From Cryobacterium sp. GrIS_2_6 (GTDB lineage: Bacteria > Actinomycetota > Actinomycetes > Actinomycetales > Microbacteriaceae), in contig NZ_JAXCHP010000001.1 of assembly GCF_035984545.1 (NCBI RefSeq), positions 1 to 64,000 of the forward strand: a DNA stretch of 64,000 bases, read 5' to 3'. The notes under the pieces are model-generated. The model was not told the DNA's origin. It saw only the letters and a program-made list of their open reading frames with translations, and made no database searches. A program made the translations under genes and the position numbers. The stretch's first letter is position 1, and each line of letters starts with the position of its first letter. Of the stretch, positions 34,364 through 42,642 are shown in pieces.

Positions 34364-34448
34364 AGTCGAGATCGAGATCGAGATCGACAGGATTTGCACG
34401 CCGGCCGGGACAGGCACAATGCCGGGACAGGCACAATGCCGGGACAGG
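34311..34448. repeat. Cluster of three different short tandem arrays
   Basis: A 12-bp unit GGTGTTGTTGCC occurs three times (34311-34346). An ATCGAG hexamer array is at 34366-34387. A 17-bp unit GCCGGGACAGGCACAAT occurs 2.6 times (34404-34448). The first is inside the aminotransferase remnant; the others lie in the gap before the LOV gene. Confidence 0.85.
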
Positions 34449-34592
34449 ACGTATTACACTCCGGTAATCTGATGAAACATGCACGCCACGCAACGCCCCA
34501 GGTCGTTTCCGCGCCGCAGGACCCCTCCCGGTCTAGAGTGAGATCGCGTCCGTCCGTTCTGGGGTCTGGCGGCGCTTGCGCTCGGGGGATGT

Positions 34593-36653
34593 ATGAATCG
34601 CATGGTCAGTCCGACCTTTCCGAACCGAAGCGAACCGGTCGGGAGTCACGGGGTGCCCGGCGTCGGCGCTGAGCTGCTCGCCCGGGCGTTCGCCGCGACG
34701 TCCACTGTCTCCCTGATCACCGACGCGGCGCAGAATATCCTGCACGTCAGCGCCGCGTTCACGGCGATCACCGGGTACAGCGAGGATGAGATCGTCGGGA
34801 CCAACTGTCGGCTTCTGCAGGGATCCGGGTCCAGTGACGCCGTCCGGGGGTCGATCCGGCACGCACTCGAGGCCGGGGACGGCTTCGAGGGCGACATTCT
34901 CAACTATCGCAAGGACGGCTCGCCGTTCTGGAACGGACTGAGCATCGTGCCGCTCCGGGACCCCGCCGGCGTGATCACGCACTTCGTCAGCGTGCAGCGC
35001 GATATCAACACGAGGATCGCCCTGCAGGAGCAGCTGGACTTCCAGGCCGGCCACGACGCCGTGACCGGACTGCCGAACCGGTTCGGCTTCGAGTCGTACC
35101 TGCAAGGACGATCAACAGATGCCGCACCCACAGGCCGCCCCGATCGTGCCGGGTTCGGGCTGATCGCCCTCGAGCATGTCGGACAGGTCCGGCATTCGTT
35201 CGGATTCTCCGGAGCCGATGACGTGCTCGCGGAATTCGCCTGCCGCCTGAAGAGCCGGCTCCGCGGTGGCGATTACCTCGCGAGCTTCAGCGGCGACCAA
35301 TTCGTCGTCGTCCTCGAGGGCCTCTGTGACGACGCATCGCCTGAGCTGGCCGCCCGGCTCCAGCGCCTTCACGAAGTCGTCGAGACCCCGTTCCCGGTCG
35401 ATGACGAGTCCGTGATGCTCGGGATGACCATGGGGATCACGCCGTTTCCCGCGCGGAGTTCCGGGCCTCACGTTCTTCGGCTGGCGAGCCAGGCGCTCCC
35501 CGGGCCGGGGTCGGACCTTTCACGTCCGGACTCGTGGTGGCGACTCGCTCCCACGGGACCGATTGTCGAGTGGGACACGACGATGGCCGCGAGCGATTTC
35601 CGCCGCGGGGAGCGATCCCGCGTCCATCGGGAACGCCTGTTCGCCGGGGGACTGTCGATGTACATGCAACCGATCATCAGGCTGTTCGACGGGACCCTCC
35701 GTCGCGTCGAGGCCCTCGCCCGGCTGACCCTCGCCGACGGCACCGTCGTCCCGCCGGACAGCTTCGTGCAGCAGCTCAGCAGCAACGACCTCGACGAGCT
35801 CTTCCGGATCGGACTGAACGACGCCCTCGGCTGGGTCGCCCGGTGGGAGCAGGACGGACTGGCCCTCGATGTCTCGGTGAACCTGGCCCCGTCGACCCTG
35901 CGGCACCCCCGGTGCACCCGATGGGTCGCGAATGCACTGCGTCGGCACGGGCTGGCCCCGAACCGGCTCAGCCTCGAACTGCTGGAGACGCAGGAGCTGG
36001 ATGCGGCTGCCTCGCGCTCCGTGCTCGAGGAGCTCACGGGCCTCGGCGTCGGGCTCGCCCTCGACGACCTAGGCTCCGGCCACAGCAGCCTGAAACGGCT
36101 CGCCCAGCTGCCGTTCGACTCGATCAAGATCGACCGCGGGCTGCTCGCCGGCGTCGCCACGAAACCGGTCGAGACGCTCAGCCTCATCGCGACCCTGTCC
36201 CAGATGGGTCGGGACATGGGCGCGGCCGTCGTTCTGGAGGGAATCGAGAACGCCGGCCTCGCGGAGGCGGCATCCGTGCTCGGAGCCTCACTCGGCCAGG
36301 GTTACTACTTCGCGCGCCCGATGCCAGCCGCGGACGTGCCTTCGTGGGCGGCAGGTTTCGGGCTGCCCGAGGGGTTCCATCTCCCGGATCAATCCGGTCA
36401 ACTGCACACCGAGCTCGGCGCGCTCGCGTATCACTGGCAGTACACCCGCTGGGGATCCCCTCACCCCTTCAGCATCGACGACTGCCCCCTGACAGAGTTC
36501 ATTGCCGACCGCGTCATGGCCGGAAGCGCGCCGAGCCTGTGGCATGACGTCCAACACGGACTCGGCGGCGACGATCGAGCCAGCGGCCTTCTGCTCGACT
36601 GGCTGGTCGACGCCAGCACGGGCCAGACGGGCGGGCTCAGGGCTCGCGCATAG
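34593..36653 (+). CDS. LOV-GGDEF-EAL blue-light-responsive c-di-GMP protein
   Basis: A 686-residue protein. Residues 30-140 are a LOV-type PAS domain: GTNCRLLQG keeps the flavin-adduct Cys (Cys72), and NYRKDGSPFWNGLSIVPLRD and FVSVQRDI fit the family. A GGDEF domain follows (HDAVTGLPNRFGFE), but its active-site loop is SGDQF at 233-237, so cyclase activity is unlikely. The EAL domain is intact: RRVEALARL (373-375), SVNLAPSTLR, LELLETQEL, ALDDLGSGHSSLKR, IKIDRG and EGIEN. The expected output is light-controlled hydrolysis of c-di-GMP. About 90 C-terminal residues are unassigned. Confidence 0.88.
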   Translation: MNRMVSPTFPNRSEPVGSHGVPGVGAELLARAFAATSTVSLITDAAQNILHVSAAFTAITGYSEDEIVGTNCRLLQGSGSSDAVRGSIRHALEAGDGFEGDILNYRKDGSPFWNGLSIVPLRDPAGVITHFVSVQRDINTRIALQEQLDFQAGHDAVTGLPNRFGFESYLQGRSTDAAPTGRPDRAGFGLIALEHVGQVRHSFGFSGADDVLAEFACRLKSRLRGGDYLASFSGDQFVVVLEGLCDDASPELAARLQRLHEVVETPFPVDDESVMLGMTMGITPFPARSSGPHVLRLASQALPGPGSDLSRPDSWWRLAPTGPIVEWDTTMAASDFRRGERSRVHRERLFAGGLSMYMQPIIRLFDGTLRRVEALARLTLADGTVVPPDSFVQQLSSNDLDELFRIGLNDALGWVARWEQDGLALDVSVNLAPSTLRHPRCTRWVANALRRHGLAPNRLSLELLETQELDAAASRSVLEELTGLGVGLALDDLGSGHSSLKRLAQLPFDSIKIDRGLLAGVATKPVETLSLIATLSQMGRDMGAAVVLEGIENAGLAEAASVLGASLGQGYYFARPMPAADVPSWAAGFGLPEGFHLPDQSGQLHTELGALAYHWQYTRWGSPHPFSIDDCPLTEFIADRVMAGSAPSLWHDVQHGLGGDDRASGLLLDWLVDASTGQTGGLRARA

Positions 36654-36712
36654 ATTCACTCGGTAACGTCGTCAGGCACCCACTGGAAAGCTCACGGACG
36701 GACCACCGAATC

Positions 36713-37348
36713 ATGCTCGCGAAGGTAGCCGTCGTGCCCCAGCCCCAGCCCCGATCCCGGCAGGAAGGCAGCCGAACGCGCGGGATCATCATCGCCGGCG
36801 TCGCAGTCGCAGTCTGTGTCGGACTCGGCTTCGCCGGCTGGAACCTCGTGGGCCTGGGGGTCGGCGCCCTCCCCGGAACCGCGGTCACGTGCCCGACGGC
36901 CGACCCCGTCGTCGTCGGTGCGATCACCGTGCCCGCCGGGCCCGTTGCCGGCTATTGCCAGGACCGACTGGTCAACGCGGCCCACATCATAAACGCAGGG
37001 ATGGACCTCGGGATCGGGACCCACACCCAGACCGTCGGGGTGATGACCGCACTGGGCGAGTCGGGCCTGCGGGTCCTCGACCACGGCGACGCGGCAGGCG
37101 CGGACAGCCGCGGGCTGTTCCAGCAGCGTGACAACGGCGCCTGGGGAACACTGGCCGACCGAATGGATCCCTACGTCTCTGCGCAAAATTTCTTCATCAA
37201 GCTGACGAAGGTCGCCGGCTGGAAGGAGATGGAGCCGACACTGCTTGCCCACGCGGTCCAGGTCAACGCCGACCCCGAACACTACGCGGCCTACTGGGCG
37301 CGGGCGGAGGACATCGTCGCGGCCCTCACGGCCCCCACGGCCCCGTGA
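36713..37348 (+). CDS. Membrane-anchored lysozyme-like protein
   Basis: A 211-residue protein with one N-terminal transmembrane anchor (GIIIAGVAVAVCVGLGFAGW) after a basic segment. Its extracellular domain carries ALGESGLRVLDHGDAAGADS, then RGLFQQRDNGAWGT and MDPYVSAQNFFIKLTKVAGW. This ESxL...GLFQQR pattern is common in actinobacterial lysozyme-superfamily proteins and phage-type wall hydrolases; the Glu would be catalytic. A role in peptidoglycan cleavage is inferred from the fold, not from a defined enzyme family. Confidence 0.7.
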   Translation: MLAKVAVVPQPQPRSRQEGSRTRGIIIAGVAVAVCVGLGFAGWNLVGLGVGALPGTAVTCPTADPVVVGAITVPAGPVAGYCQDRLVNAAHIINAGMDLGIGTHTQTVGVMTALGESGLRVLDHGDAAGADSRGLFQQRDNGAWGTLADRMDPYVSAQNFFIKLTKVAGWKEMEPTLLAHAVQVNADPEHYAAYWARAEDIVAALTAPTAP

Positions 37349-37362
37349 CGTCCGGGGCCGTG
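37336..37362. terminator. Hairpin between convergent genes
   Basis: CACGGCCCC (37336-37344) pairs perfectly with GGGGCCGTG (37354-37362). There is no T-tract. Its position between convergent genes suggests a bidirectional terminator. Confidence 0.5.
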
Positions 37363-37382
37363 GCGGCAGTGAGGTCCGGGAC

Positions 37383-38330
37383 TCAGCTGCGGCGACTGAC
37401 CAGGTAGTCGAGCGCCGCGGTGTGGAGCTCGGCGTCGAAGCCGCGGGCGACCCCGTCGATCTCGACGATCGGCACGATCTGCCGCACGCTCGAGGCGAGC
37501 CAGACCGAGTCTGCAGCATGCAGCTCGTCGGGAGTGACGGTGCGGTAGGCGGTTTTCAGCCCGTTCGCCTCCGCGTACTCGAAGAAGGCGGCCTGCGCGG
37601 TACCGGCCAGAATGCCCTGGTCGGTCGACGGCGTGACGAGGTGCCTGCCGAACTGCAGCACGACTGTCGACGTCGGCCCTTCCAGGACGAACCCGTCGCT
37701 GCTGATGAAGATCACGTCGTCGGCTCCGCGGCGCTCGGCTTCGCGGTAGACCGACTTGTTCACGGCATAGGAGAGGGTCTTCGCGCCCTGCAGGAGCCAG
37801 GGGGAGGTCTGGGCGACATCGTGGCGGTAGCCACGGTCGAGGGTGACCACCTTCAGGCCGTGGGTGCGCGCTTCGGTGAAGTCGGGCTCCGGGTCGACGA
37901 AGACCCAGCCCGTGCACCGACCGGCGCCCTCGATGCCGCGGGTGAGCACGAGCTTCACTGACAGGCGCGGGTCGGTCGACGCTGCGATTCCCTGGCGGAT
38001 GCCCTCGCGGTAGAGGTCGAGGCACGGGGCCGGCAGGTCGAGCAACCTGGCCGAATTGGCCAGACGGGCCAGATGCGGCTCGAGGGCCTGGCCGAAACCG
38101 TCGATGGCGTCAAGCGTTTCGAAGATGCCGTCGCCGCGGGTCACTGCGAGGTCGAGCACCGAGATCTGCGGGTCTGCCGGGTCGGCCCGGCGGACCGAGG
38201 CCGCGAGCGCGGAGGCATCCGTTCCGGTCTGGGTCGGGTCGTCCAGCATGAACAGCACGCGGGGGTCCACCCCGTCTGTGGGCGATGCGTCCGTGTTCGT
38301 CGAAACGGGATTCGTGTCTGCTGTGCTCAT
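37383..38330 (-). CDS. Class IV PLP aminotransferase (aminodeoxychorismate lyase/branched-chain type)
   Basis: A 315-residue fold-type IV PLP enzyme. Arg/Glu motifs are seen in LAVTRGDGIFETL, the PLP lysine in QGAKTLSYAVNKSVYREAER, and the cofactor region in ISSDGFVLEGPTSTVV. The C-terminus (TPDELHAADSVWLASSVRQI) is typical of PabC-like aminodeoxychorismate lyases in actinobacteria. A D-amino-acid transaminase role is possible, because the next genes on this strand are a broken racemase and an RpiR regulator. The start MSTADTN is followed by about 30 non-conserved residues. Confidence 0.8.
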   Translation of the reverse strand: MSTADTNPVSTNTDASPTDGVDPRVLFMLDDPTQTGTDASALAASVRRADPADPQISVLDLAVTRGDGIFETLDAIDGFGQALEPHLARLANSARLLDLPAPCLDLYREGIRQGIAASTDPRLSVKLVLTRGIEGAGRCTGWVFVDPEPDFTEARTHGLKVVTLDRGYRHDVAQTSPWLLQGAKTLSYAVNKSVYREAERRGADDVIFISSDGFVLEGPTSTVVLQFGRHLVTPSTDQGILAGTAQAAFFEYAEANGLKTAYRTVTPDELHAADSVWLASSVRQIVPIVEIDGVARGFDAELHTAALDYLVSRRS

Positions 38331-38885
38331 CGTTCTACTCCATAGTGCTCGTGGCTGATCGTGTTCTCGGAAATCCAGTCGGGCAGCACCGCGTAGCCGA
38401 GACCCGGCCCGGTGGGAACGGTCACCATGCCGTCGAGCGCGGTGACCGGGGGCTCGATGATGTCCTTCGCGTAATACTTCGCCGACGCCGACACATCGGA
38501 CTGGTAGCTGAAGTCGGGCAGCGACGACAGGGCGACGTTGGCCGCGCGGCCGATGCCGAACTCGTGCATCCCACCGCACCACACCGGGATGCCCGCATCC
38601 GGGGTGCGTACGGCTGTTCGATCATGCTGAGGCCGAATTCGTCGAGGCCGCGCATCAGGGCGGTGGTCTCGTCGGTATCCGCGTAGATCCCGTTCGCGTC
38701 GACATGGACGTCCTGCTTCGGGAAGGCAGCGCGTACCGCCCGAACGGGACCGATGTCCCAGCCCGGCTTGATCGTGAGTTTCACGCGGCGGTTTCCGGCG
38801 TCGACATGGCGGCTGACCTCGGCGAACAGGCCGTCGATGGAGGATTCGATGCCGAGGGAGACAGGGAAACGCCCACTACCTTCAT
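38327..38885 (-). pseudogene. Enolase-superfamily racemase (o-succinylbenzoate synthase/N-acylamino acid racemase type) remnant
   Basis: The beginning after ATG 38885 is followed by SLGIESSIDGLFAEVSRHVD, RRVKLTIKPGWDIGPVRAVR and VHVDANGIYAD. These carry the KxK and first metal Asp of the OSBS/NAAAR family. After MIEQPYAP the frame changes, and the C-terminal block (WCGGMHEFGIGRAANVALSS) follows in another frame. The N-terminal capping domain and the barrel strands holding the other metal ligands are deleted. The ribosome-binding site GAAGGAGC still precedes the ATG. Its 3' end overlaps the aminotransferase start. Confidence 0.8.
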
Positions 38886-38929
38886 CGTGCTCCTTCGATG
38901 CTGCGTTCAGTGCTGCGTTCGTCCATTGT

Positions 38930-39655
38930 TCACTCCACGTAACTGTTCAGGATCTGGTTCAGCTGCTCCCGCTCGGCGAAGCTGCGCCGGGCTCCTTTGG
39001 CACTGGCAATACTCACGGTACTCGCCAGGTGGATGACGACGGCGACCGCCGTGGGGGAGTCGGCGTACGAGGCGCTGCTGGTCGGCACGGTCACGGTTTC
39101 GGTGGCGAAGGCTGCCACCGGAGCATCGGGGGAGTCCGTGACGGCGATAACGGTTCCGCCGGCCGCGGCGAACCGTTCGGCGACGAGCACGCTCTGCCGC
39201 TGGTACCGGCGGAACGAGAACACCACGAGCACATCGGTCGGGCGGACGTGGCTGAGGACGTCGATCGAGCGGACGGCGGCTTCGTCGATGAGGAGCACCT
39301 GAGAGAGTCCGGCCGAGAGGTCCCAGGCGAAGAGGGTCGCGTCGGCGAATGACTTGCTCGCGCCGAGCACGTACCGCCTGCGGGCGGCCACGATCCGGGC
39401 CGGCGCGCGCACGAGGGCATCGTCTTCCCCGAGGTGTGCGAAGGTCTCGGCCACGGCGGCTCTCAGTGCCTGGACGATGACGGGGGCGAGCGTCTTCGCG
39501 GGATTGTCGGACGGGATCGGCACGTGGATGACGTCGCCGTCGCGCACCGGCCGACCCCAGTGCCGGGGCAGCGTCGTTCCCAGTGCTGTGGGATCCACGA
39601 CGGGGAAGCTCGGGGGGCCTGTAGGGACGTCCCCTCCGGACGAGCAGCGCAGCAC
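38930..39655 (-). pseudogene. MurR/RpiR family regulator lacking its HTH domain
   Basis: A 241-codon frame whose C-terminal 150 residues form the SIS domain of RpiR regulators (VYVLGASKS-like region RRYVLGASKSFADATLFAWD; PTDVLVVFSFRRYQRQSV; GGTVIAVTDSPDAPVAAFA). The N-terminal HTH_6 domain is not recognisable; the first 90 residues are low in similarity and partly replaced. I class it as a probable truncation. It precedes the broken racemase, so a sugar/amino-sugar or D-amino-acid regulon seems to have been lost. Confidence 0.6.
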
Positions 39656-39754
39656 TGCAGCCTAAGATTCAGGAGGGTCATCCTCAGCGGCGTCCCGCCC
39701 GTCTGCCGAGCTCCGGCAGCTGGCTGATGACTGGCCCCGAAGGACGACCCACCG

Positions 39755-40732
39755 ATGTTGCACAAAACCAGCCTGCTCGCCGGGCTCACGGCCCTGGTCC
39801 TGCTTCCGCTCGCCCTCACCGGATGCTCGACGAACGGGAGCACCGTGACCGGATCGGATGCGGCATCCGCCGGGAAGACGACCATTGCGGTGGTCACCCA
39901 CGGAAACCCGGGAGACGCGTTCTGGGACGTGGTCAAGAGCGGCGCAGAGCAGGCTGGCACCGACCTCGGCGCGACCGTGACGTACCAGGGCGACGGCGAC
40001 CCCGTGCGTCAGAGCCAGCTGATCGATTCTGCCGTCGCGACGCATCCGGACGGCCTGATCGTCTCGATGGCGAACCCCGAAGGGGTCAAGGCCTCCGTCG
40101 AGAAGGCCGTGGCGGCCGGCATCCCGGTGATCACGATCAACTCGGGACTCGAGGAGTCCCTCGCCTTCGGTGCCCAGACCCACGTCGGCCAGAGCGAGTA
40201 CGCCGCAGGACAAGCCGCGGGGGAGCGCCTCGCCAAGGCGGGAGCCACGAAGGTGATCTGCGTGATCCATGAGGCAGGCAACACGGGCCTCGAGGACCGC
40301 TGCCGGGGAGCCGCCGCCGGACTCGGCAGCCCGGTCACCAACGTGCAGGTCGACATCGCCAACCTCGCGGACGCCCAGAACACGATCAAGAGCACGCTCC
40401 TGGCCGACCCGACGATCGACGGTGTGCTCAGCCTGAACCCGGGCATCGCCGTCGCCGCGAGCCAGGCCATCACCGACGCGGGCAGCCACGCGCAGCTCGC
40501 GACCTTCGACGTGTCCAAAGATGTGACGAAGCTCATCGAAGCCGGCTCGATCCTGTTCGCGGTCGACCAGCAGCCCTACTCCCAGGGCTACCTTCCGGTG
40601 GTGTTCCTCACCCTGCAGAAGCGCAACGGCGACGTCGTCGGCGGCGGCCAGCCGGTGTTCTCCGGCCCCGGGTTCGTGACGAAGGAGAACGCGGCGCAGG
40701 TCGCTACCTACGCGGCACACGGAACCCGATGA
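39755..40732 (+). CDS. Sugar ABC transporter substrate-binding lipoprotein
   Basis: A 325-residue periplasmic-binding-protein-like lipoprotein of the ribose-binding family (type I fold). The lipobox is LALTGC, with lipidation at the Cys near residue 24. TTIAVVTHGNPGDAFWDVVK and DGLIVSMANPEGVKASVEKA are typical of ribose/inositol-type binding proteins. It is translationally coupled to the permease by ATGA. The sugar cannot be deduced. Confidence 0.9.
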   Translation: MLHKTSLLAGLTALVLLPLALTGCSTNGSTVTGSDAASAGKTTIAVVTHGNPGDAFWDVVKSGAEQAGTDLGATVTYQGDGDPVRQSQLIDSAVATHPDGLIVSMANPEGVKASVEKAVAAGIPVITINSGLEESLAFGAQTHVGQSEYAAGQAAGERLAKAGATKVICVIHEAGNTGLEDRCRGAAAGLGSPVTNVQVDIANLADAQNTIKSTLLADPTIDGVLSLNPGIAVAASQAITDAGSHAQLATFDVSKDVTKLIEAGSILFAVDQQPYSQGYLPVVFLTLQKRNGDVVGGGQPVFSGPGFVTKENAAQVATYAAHGTR

Positions 40733-41715
40733 CCGGGCTGCTGCGCCGCCCCGAGGTTGGGGCGTTCGTCGCCGCGTTCGGGATCTTCCTGTATTTCTCG
40801 ATCTCGACATCCGCCTTTCTGACACCGGCCGGCGTCGCAACCTGGCTGTATTCGTCGTCGCTGTTCGGGATCATGGCCGTCGCCGTGGCGCTCCTGATGA
40901 TCGGCGGAGAGTTCGACCTCTCCGCGGGCGCGATGACGGGAACCACCGGCCTGATCGTCGGCATCGCGACGACGCAGTGGGGCATGAACGTGTGGCTCGC
41001 CCTCGTGCTCGCGCTGGCCGCCGCCCTCCTCGTCGGGGCATTCAACGCATGGCTCGTCACCTCGACCGGCCTGCCGAGTTTCATCGTGACCCTCGCAACC
41101 TTCTTCATCCTGCAGGGCCTGAACCTCGCCGTCACCAAACTGCTCACCGGAACCGTCGCGATCCAGGGCCTTGGAGCCGTCACCTGCTTCGACCAGGCCC
41201 GGGTGCTCTTCGGCTCCTCGTTCCCGCTGTTCGGCATGGACGTCAAGATCTCGATCGTCTGGTGGATCCTGCTGACCGCGCTCGCGACCTGGGTGCTGCT
41301 GCGCACCCGCTTCGGCAACTGGGTCTTCGCGGTCGGCGGCCAGGCCGCAAGCGCACGCCAGGTCGGCGTGCCCATGCGCCGGGTGAAGTTCGGGCTCTTC
41401 CTCACGACCGCAGGCGCCGCCTGGCTCGTCGGCATGCTCCAGCTCTTCGACGTGTCGACCGTGCAGGCAACGACGGGCATCGGCCAGGAATTCGTCTACA
41501 TCATCTGCGCCGTCGTCGGCGGCTGCCTGCTCACCGGCGGGTTCGGCTCCGCGATCGGCGCGGCCCTCGGCGCCCTCATCTACGGCATGGCGCTCCAGGG
41601 CATCGTCTTCGCCCAGTGGGACAGCAACTGGCTCAAGGCCTTCCTCGGCGGCATGCTGCTGCTCGCGGTACTCGTCAACCTCTGGGTGCGCCGCCAGGCC
41701 GGTGAGCGCTCATGA
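40729..41715 (+). CDS. Sugar ABC transporter permease (RbsC type)
   Basis: A 328-residue inner-membrane permease of the BPD_transp_2 family. It has about ten helices and the motif GEFDLSAGAMTGTTGLIVGI (family GGIDLSVG), with TGLPSFIVTLATFFILQGLN next. ARQVGVPMRRVKFGLF contains the coupling loop to the ATPase. It overlaps both neighbours by 4 bp, so the three genes form one transporter unit. Confidence 0.9.
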   Translation: MTGLLRRPEVGAFVAAFGIFLYFSISTSAFLTPAGVATWLYSSSLFGIMAVAVALLMIGGEFDLSAGAMTGTTGLIVGIATTQWGMNVWLALVLALAAALLVGAFNAWLVTSTGLPSFIVTLATFFILQGLNLAVTKLLTGTVAIQGLGAVTCFDQARVLFGSSFPLFGMDVKISIVWWILLTALATWVLLRTRFGNWVFAVGGQAASARQVGVPMRRVKFGLFLTTAGAAWLVGMLQLFDVSTVQATTGIGQEFVYIICAVVGGCLLTGGFGSAIGAALGALIYGMALQGIVFAQWDSNWLKAFLGGMLLLAVLVNLWVRRQAGERS

Positions 41716-42545
41716 CCGCGGCGGGGCCCCTGGGCACGGCGGCGGATGCCCGGACGCCCCTTCTCGAGGTCCGCGGTCTCGGCAAGAGCTACGGTTCGGT
41801 GCGCGCACTGAGTGGGGTGACGGCCTCGATCGGAGCCGGCGAGGTGCTCTGCGTGCTCGGCGACAACGGCGCGGGCAAGTCCACACTCATCAAGGTTCTC
41901 GCCGGGGCGCACGGGCACACCGAAGGCACCCTCCTCGCTCACGGCGTCGAACAACACTTCGGGAGCCCTCGTGACGCGCTCTCCCTCGGCATCGCGACGG
42001 TCTACCAGGACCTGGCCCTCGTGCCGCTGCTCCCGGTCTGGCGCAACTTCTTCCTCGGAGCCGAGGAGACGGTCGGTCGCGGTCCATTCCGCCGCCTCGC
42101 CGTCGCCGCGATGCGGGCGACCACCCGGGACAGCCTCGCGACCCTGGGCATCACCCTCCGCGACGTCGACCAGCCGATCGGCACTCTCTCTGGCGGGGAA
42201 CGCCAGGCCGTCGCGATCGCCCGCGCCGTGCACTTCGGCGCGAAACTCGTCATCCTCGACGAACCGACGTCCGCGCTCGGCGTCACCCAGGCCGGCCTCG
42301 TGCTGCGGTACATCGCGCGGGCCCGCGACCGCGGCATCGGCATCGTGTTCATCACGCACAACCCGAATCACGCCTGGGCCGTCGGGGACCGGTTCCTCGT
42401 GCTCCGTCACGGCACGAGCCTCGGCGAGTTCCCGCGCGACGCGATCACGCTCGAAGCGCTGACGGGGTTGATGGCCGGCGGCGAGGAGCTCGACGCGCTC
42501 GGCCCCGAGCTGGGCCGGGCGGCATCCGCTGGGGACCCCCTCTGA
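41712..42545 (+). CDS. Sugar ABC transporter ATP-binding protein, single cassette
   Basis: A 277-residue ABC ATPase with Walker A CVLGDNGAGKSTLIKVLAGA, Q-loop VYQDLALVPLL, signature LSGGERQAVAIARAVHFGAK, Walker B LVILDEPTSALG and H-loop IVFITHNPNH. Ribose-type systems normally have a duplicated cassette of about 500 residues. This one has a single cassette, like the FrcA group, so two copies must assemble per transporter. It ends the three-gene operon. Confidence 0.9.
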   Translation: MTAAGPLGTAADARTPLLEVRGLGKSYGSVRALSGVTASIGAGEVLCVLGDNGAGKSTLIKVLAGAHGHTEGTLLAHGVEQHFGSPRDALSLGIATVYQDLALVPLLPVWRNFFLGAEETVGRGPFRRLAVAAMRATTRDSLATLGITLRDVDQPIGTLSGGERQAVAIARAVHFGAKLVILDEPTSALGVTQAGLVLRYIARARDRGIGIVFITHNPNHAWAVGDRFLVLRHGTSLGEFPRDAITLEALTGLMAGGEELDALGPELGRAASAGDPL

Positions 42546-42642
42546 CCGAGGTGCTGCTCGACACCCCGGCGTCACACGCCTGTTCTACACTGGGGAATCG
42601 TCGTGCAGTGCCGAGCACCGCGTCCCGAGCCGAGGAGCGAGC

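Noticed and set aside
34404..34448. Possible CRISPR array from the 17-bp repeats
   Set aside because: The units are directly adjacent without unique spacers, are too short, and no cas gene is present.
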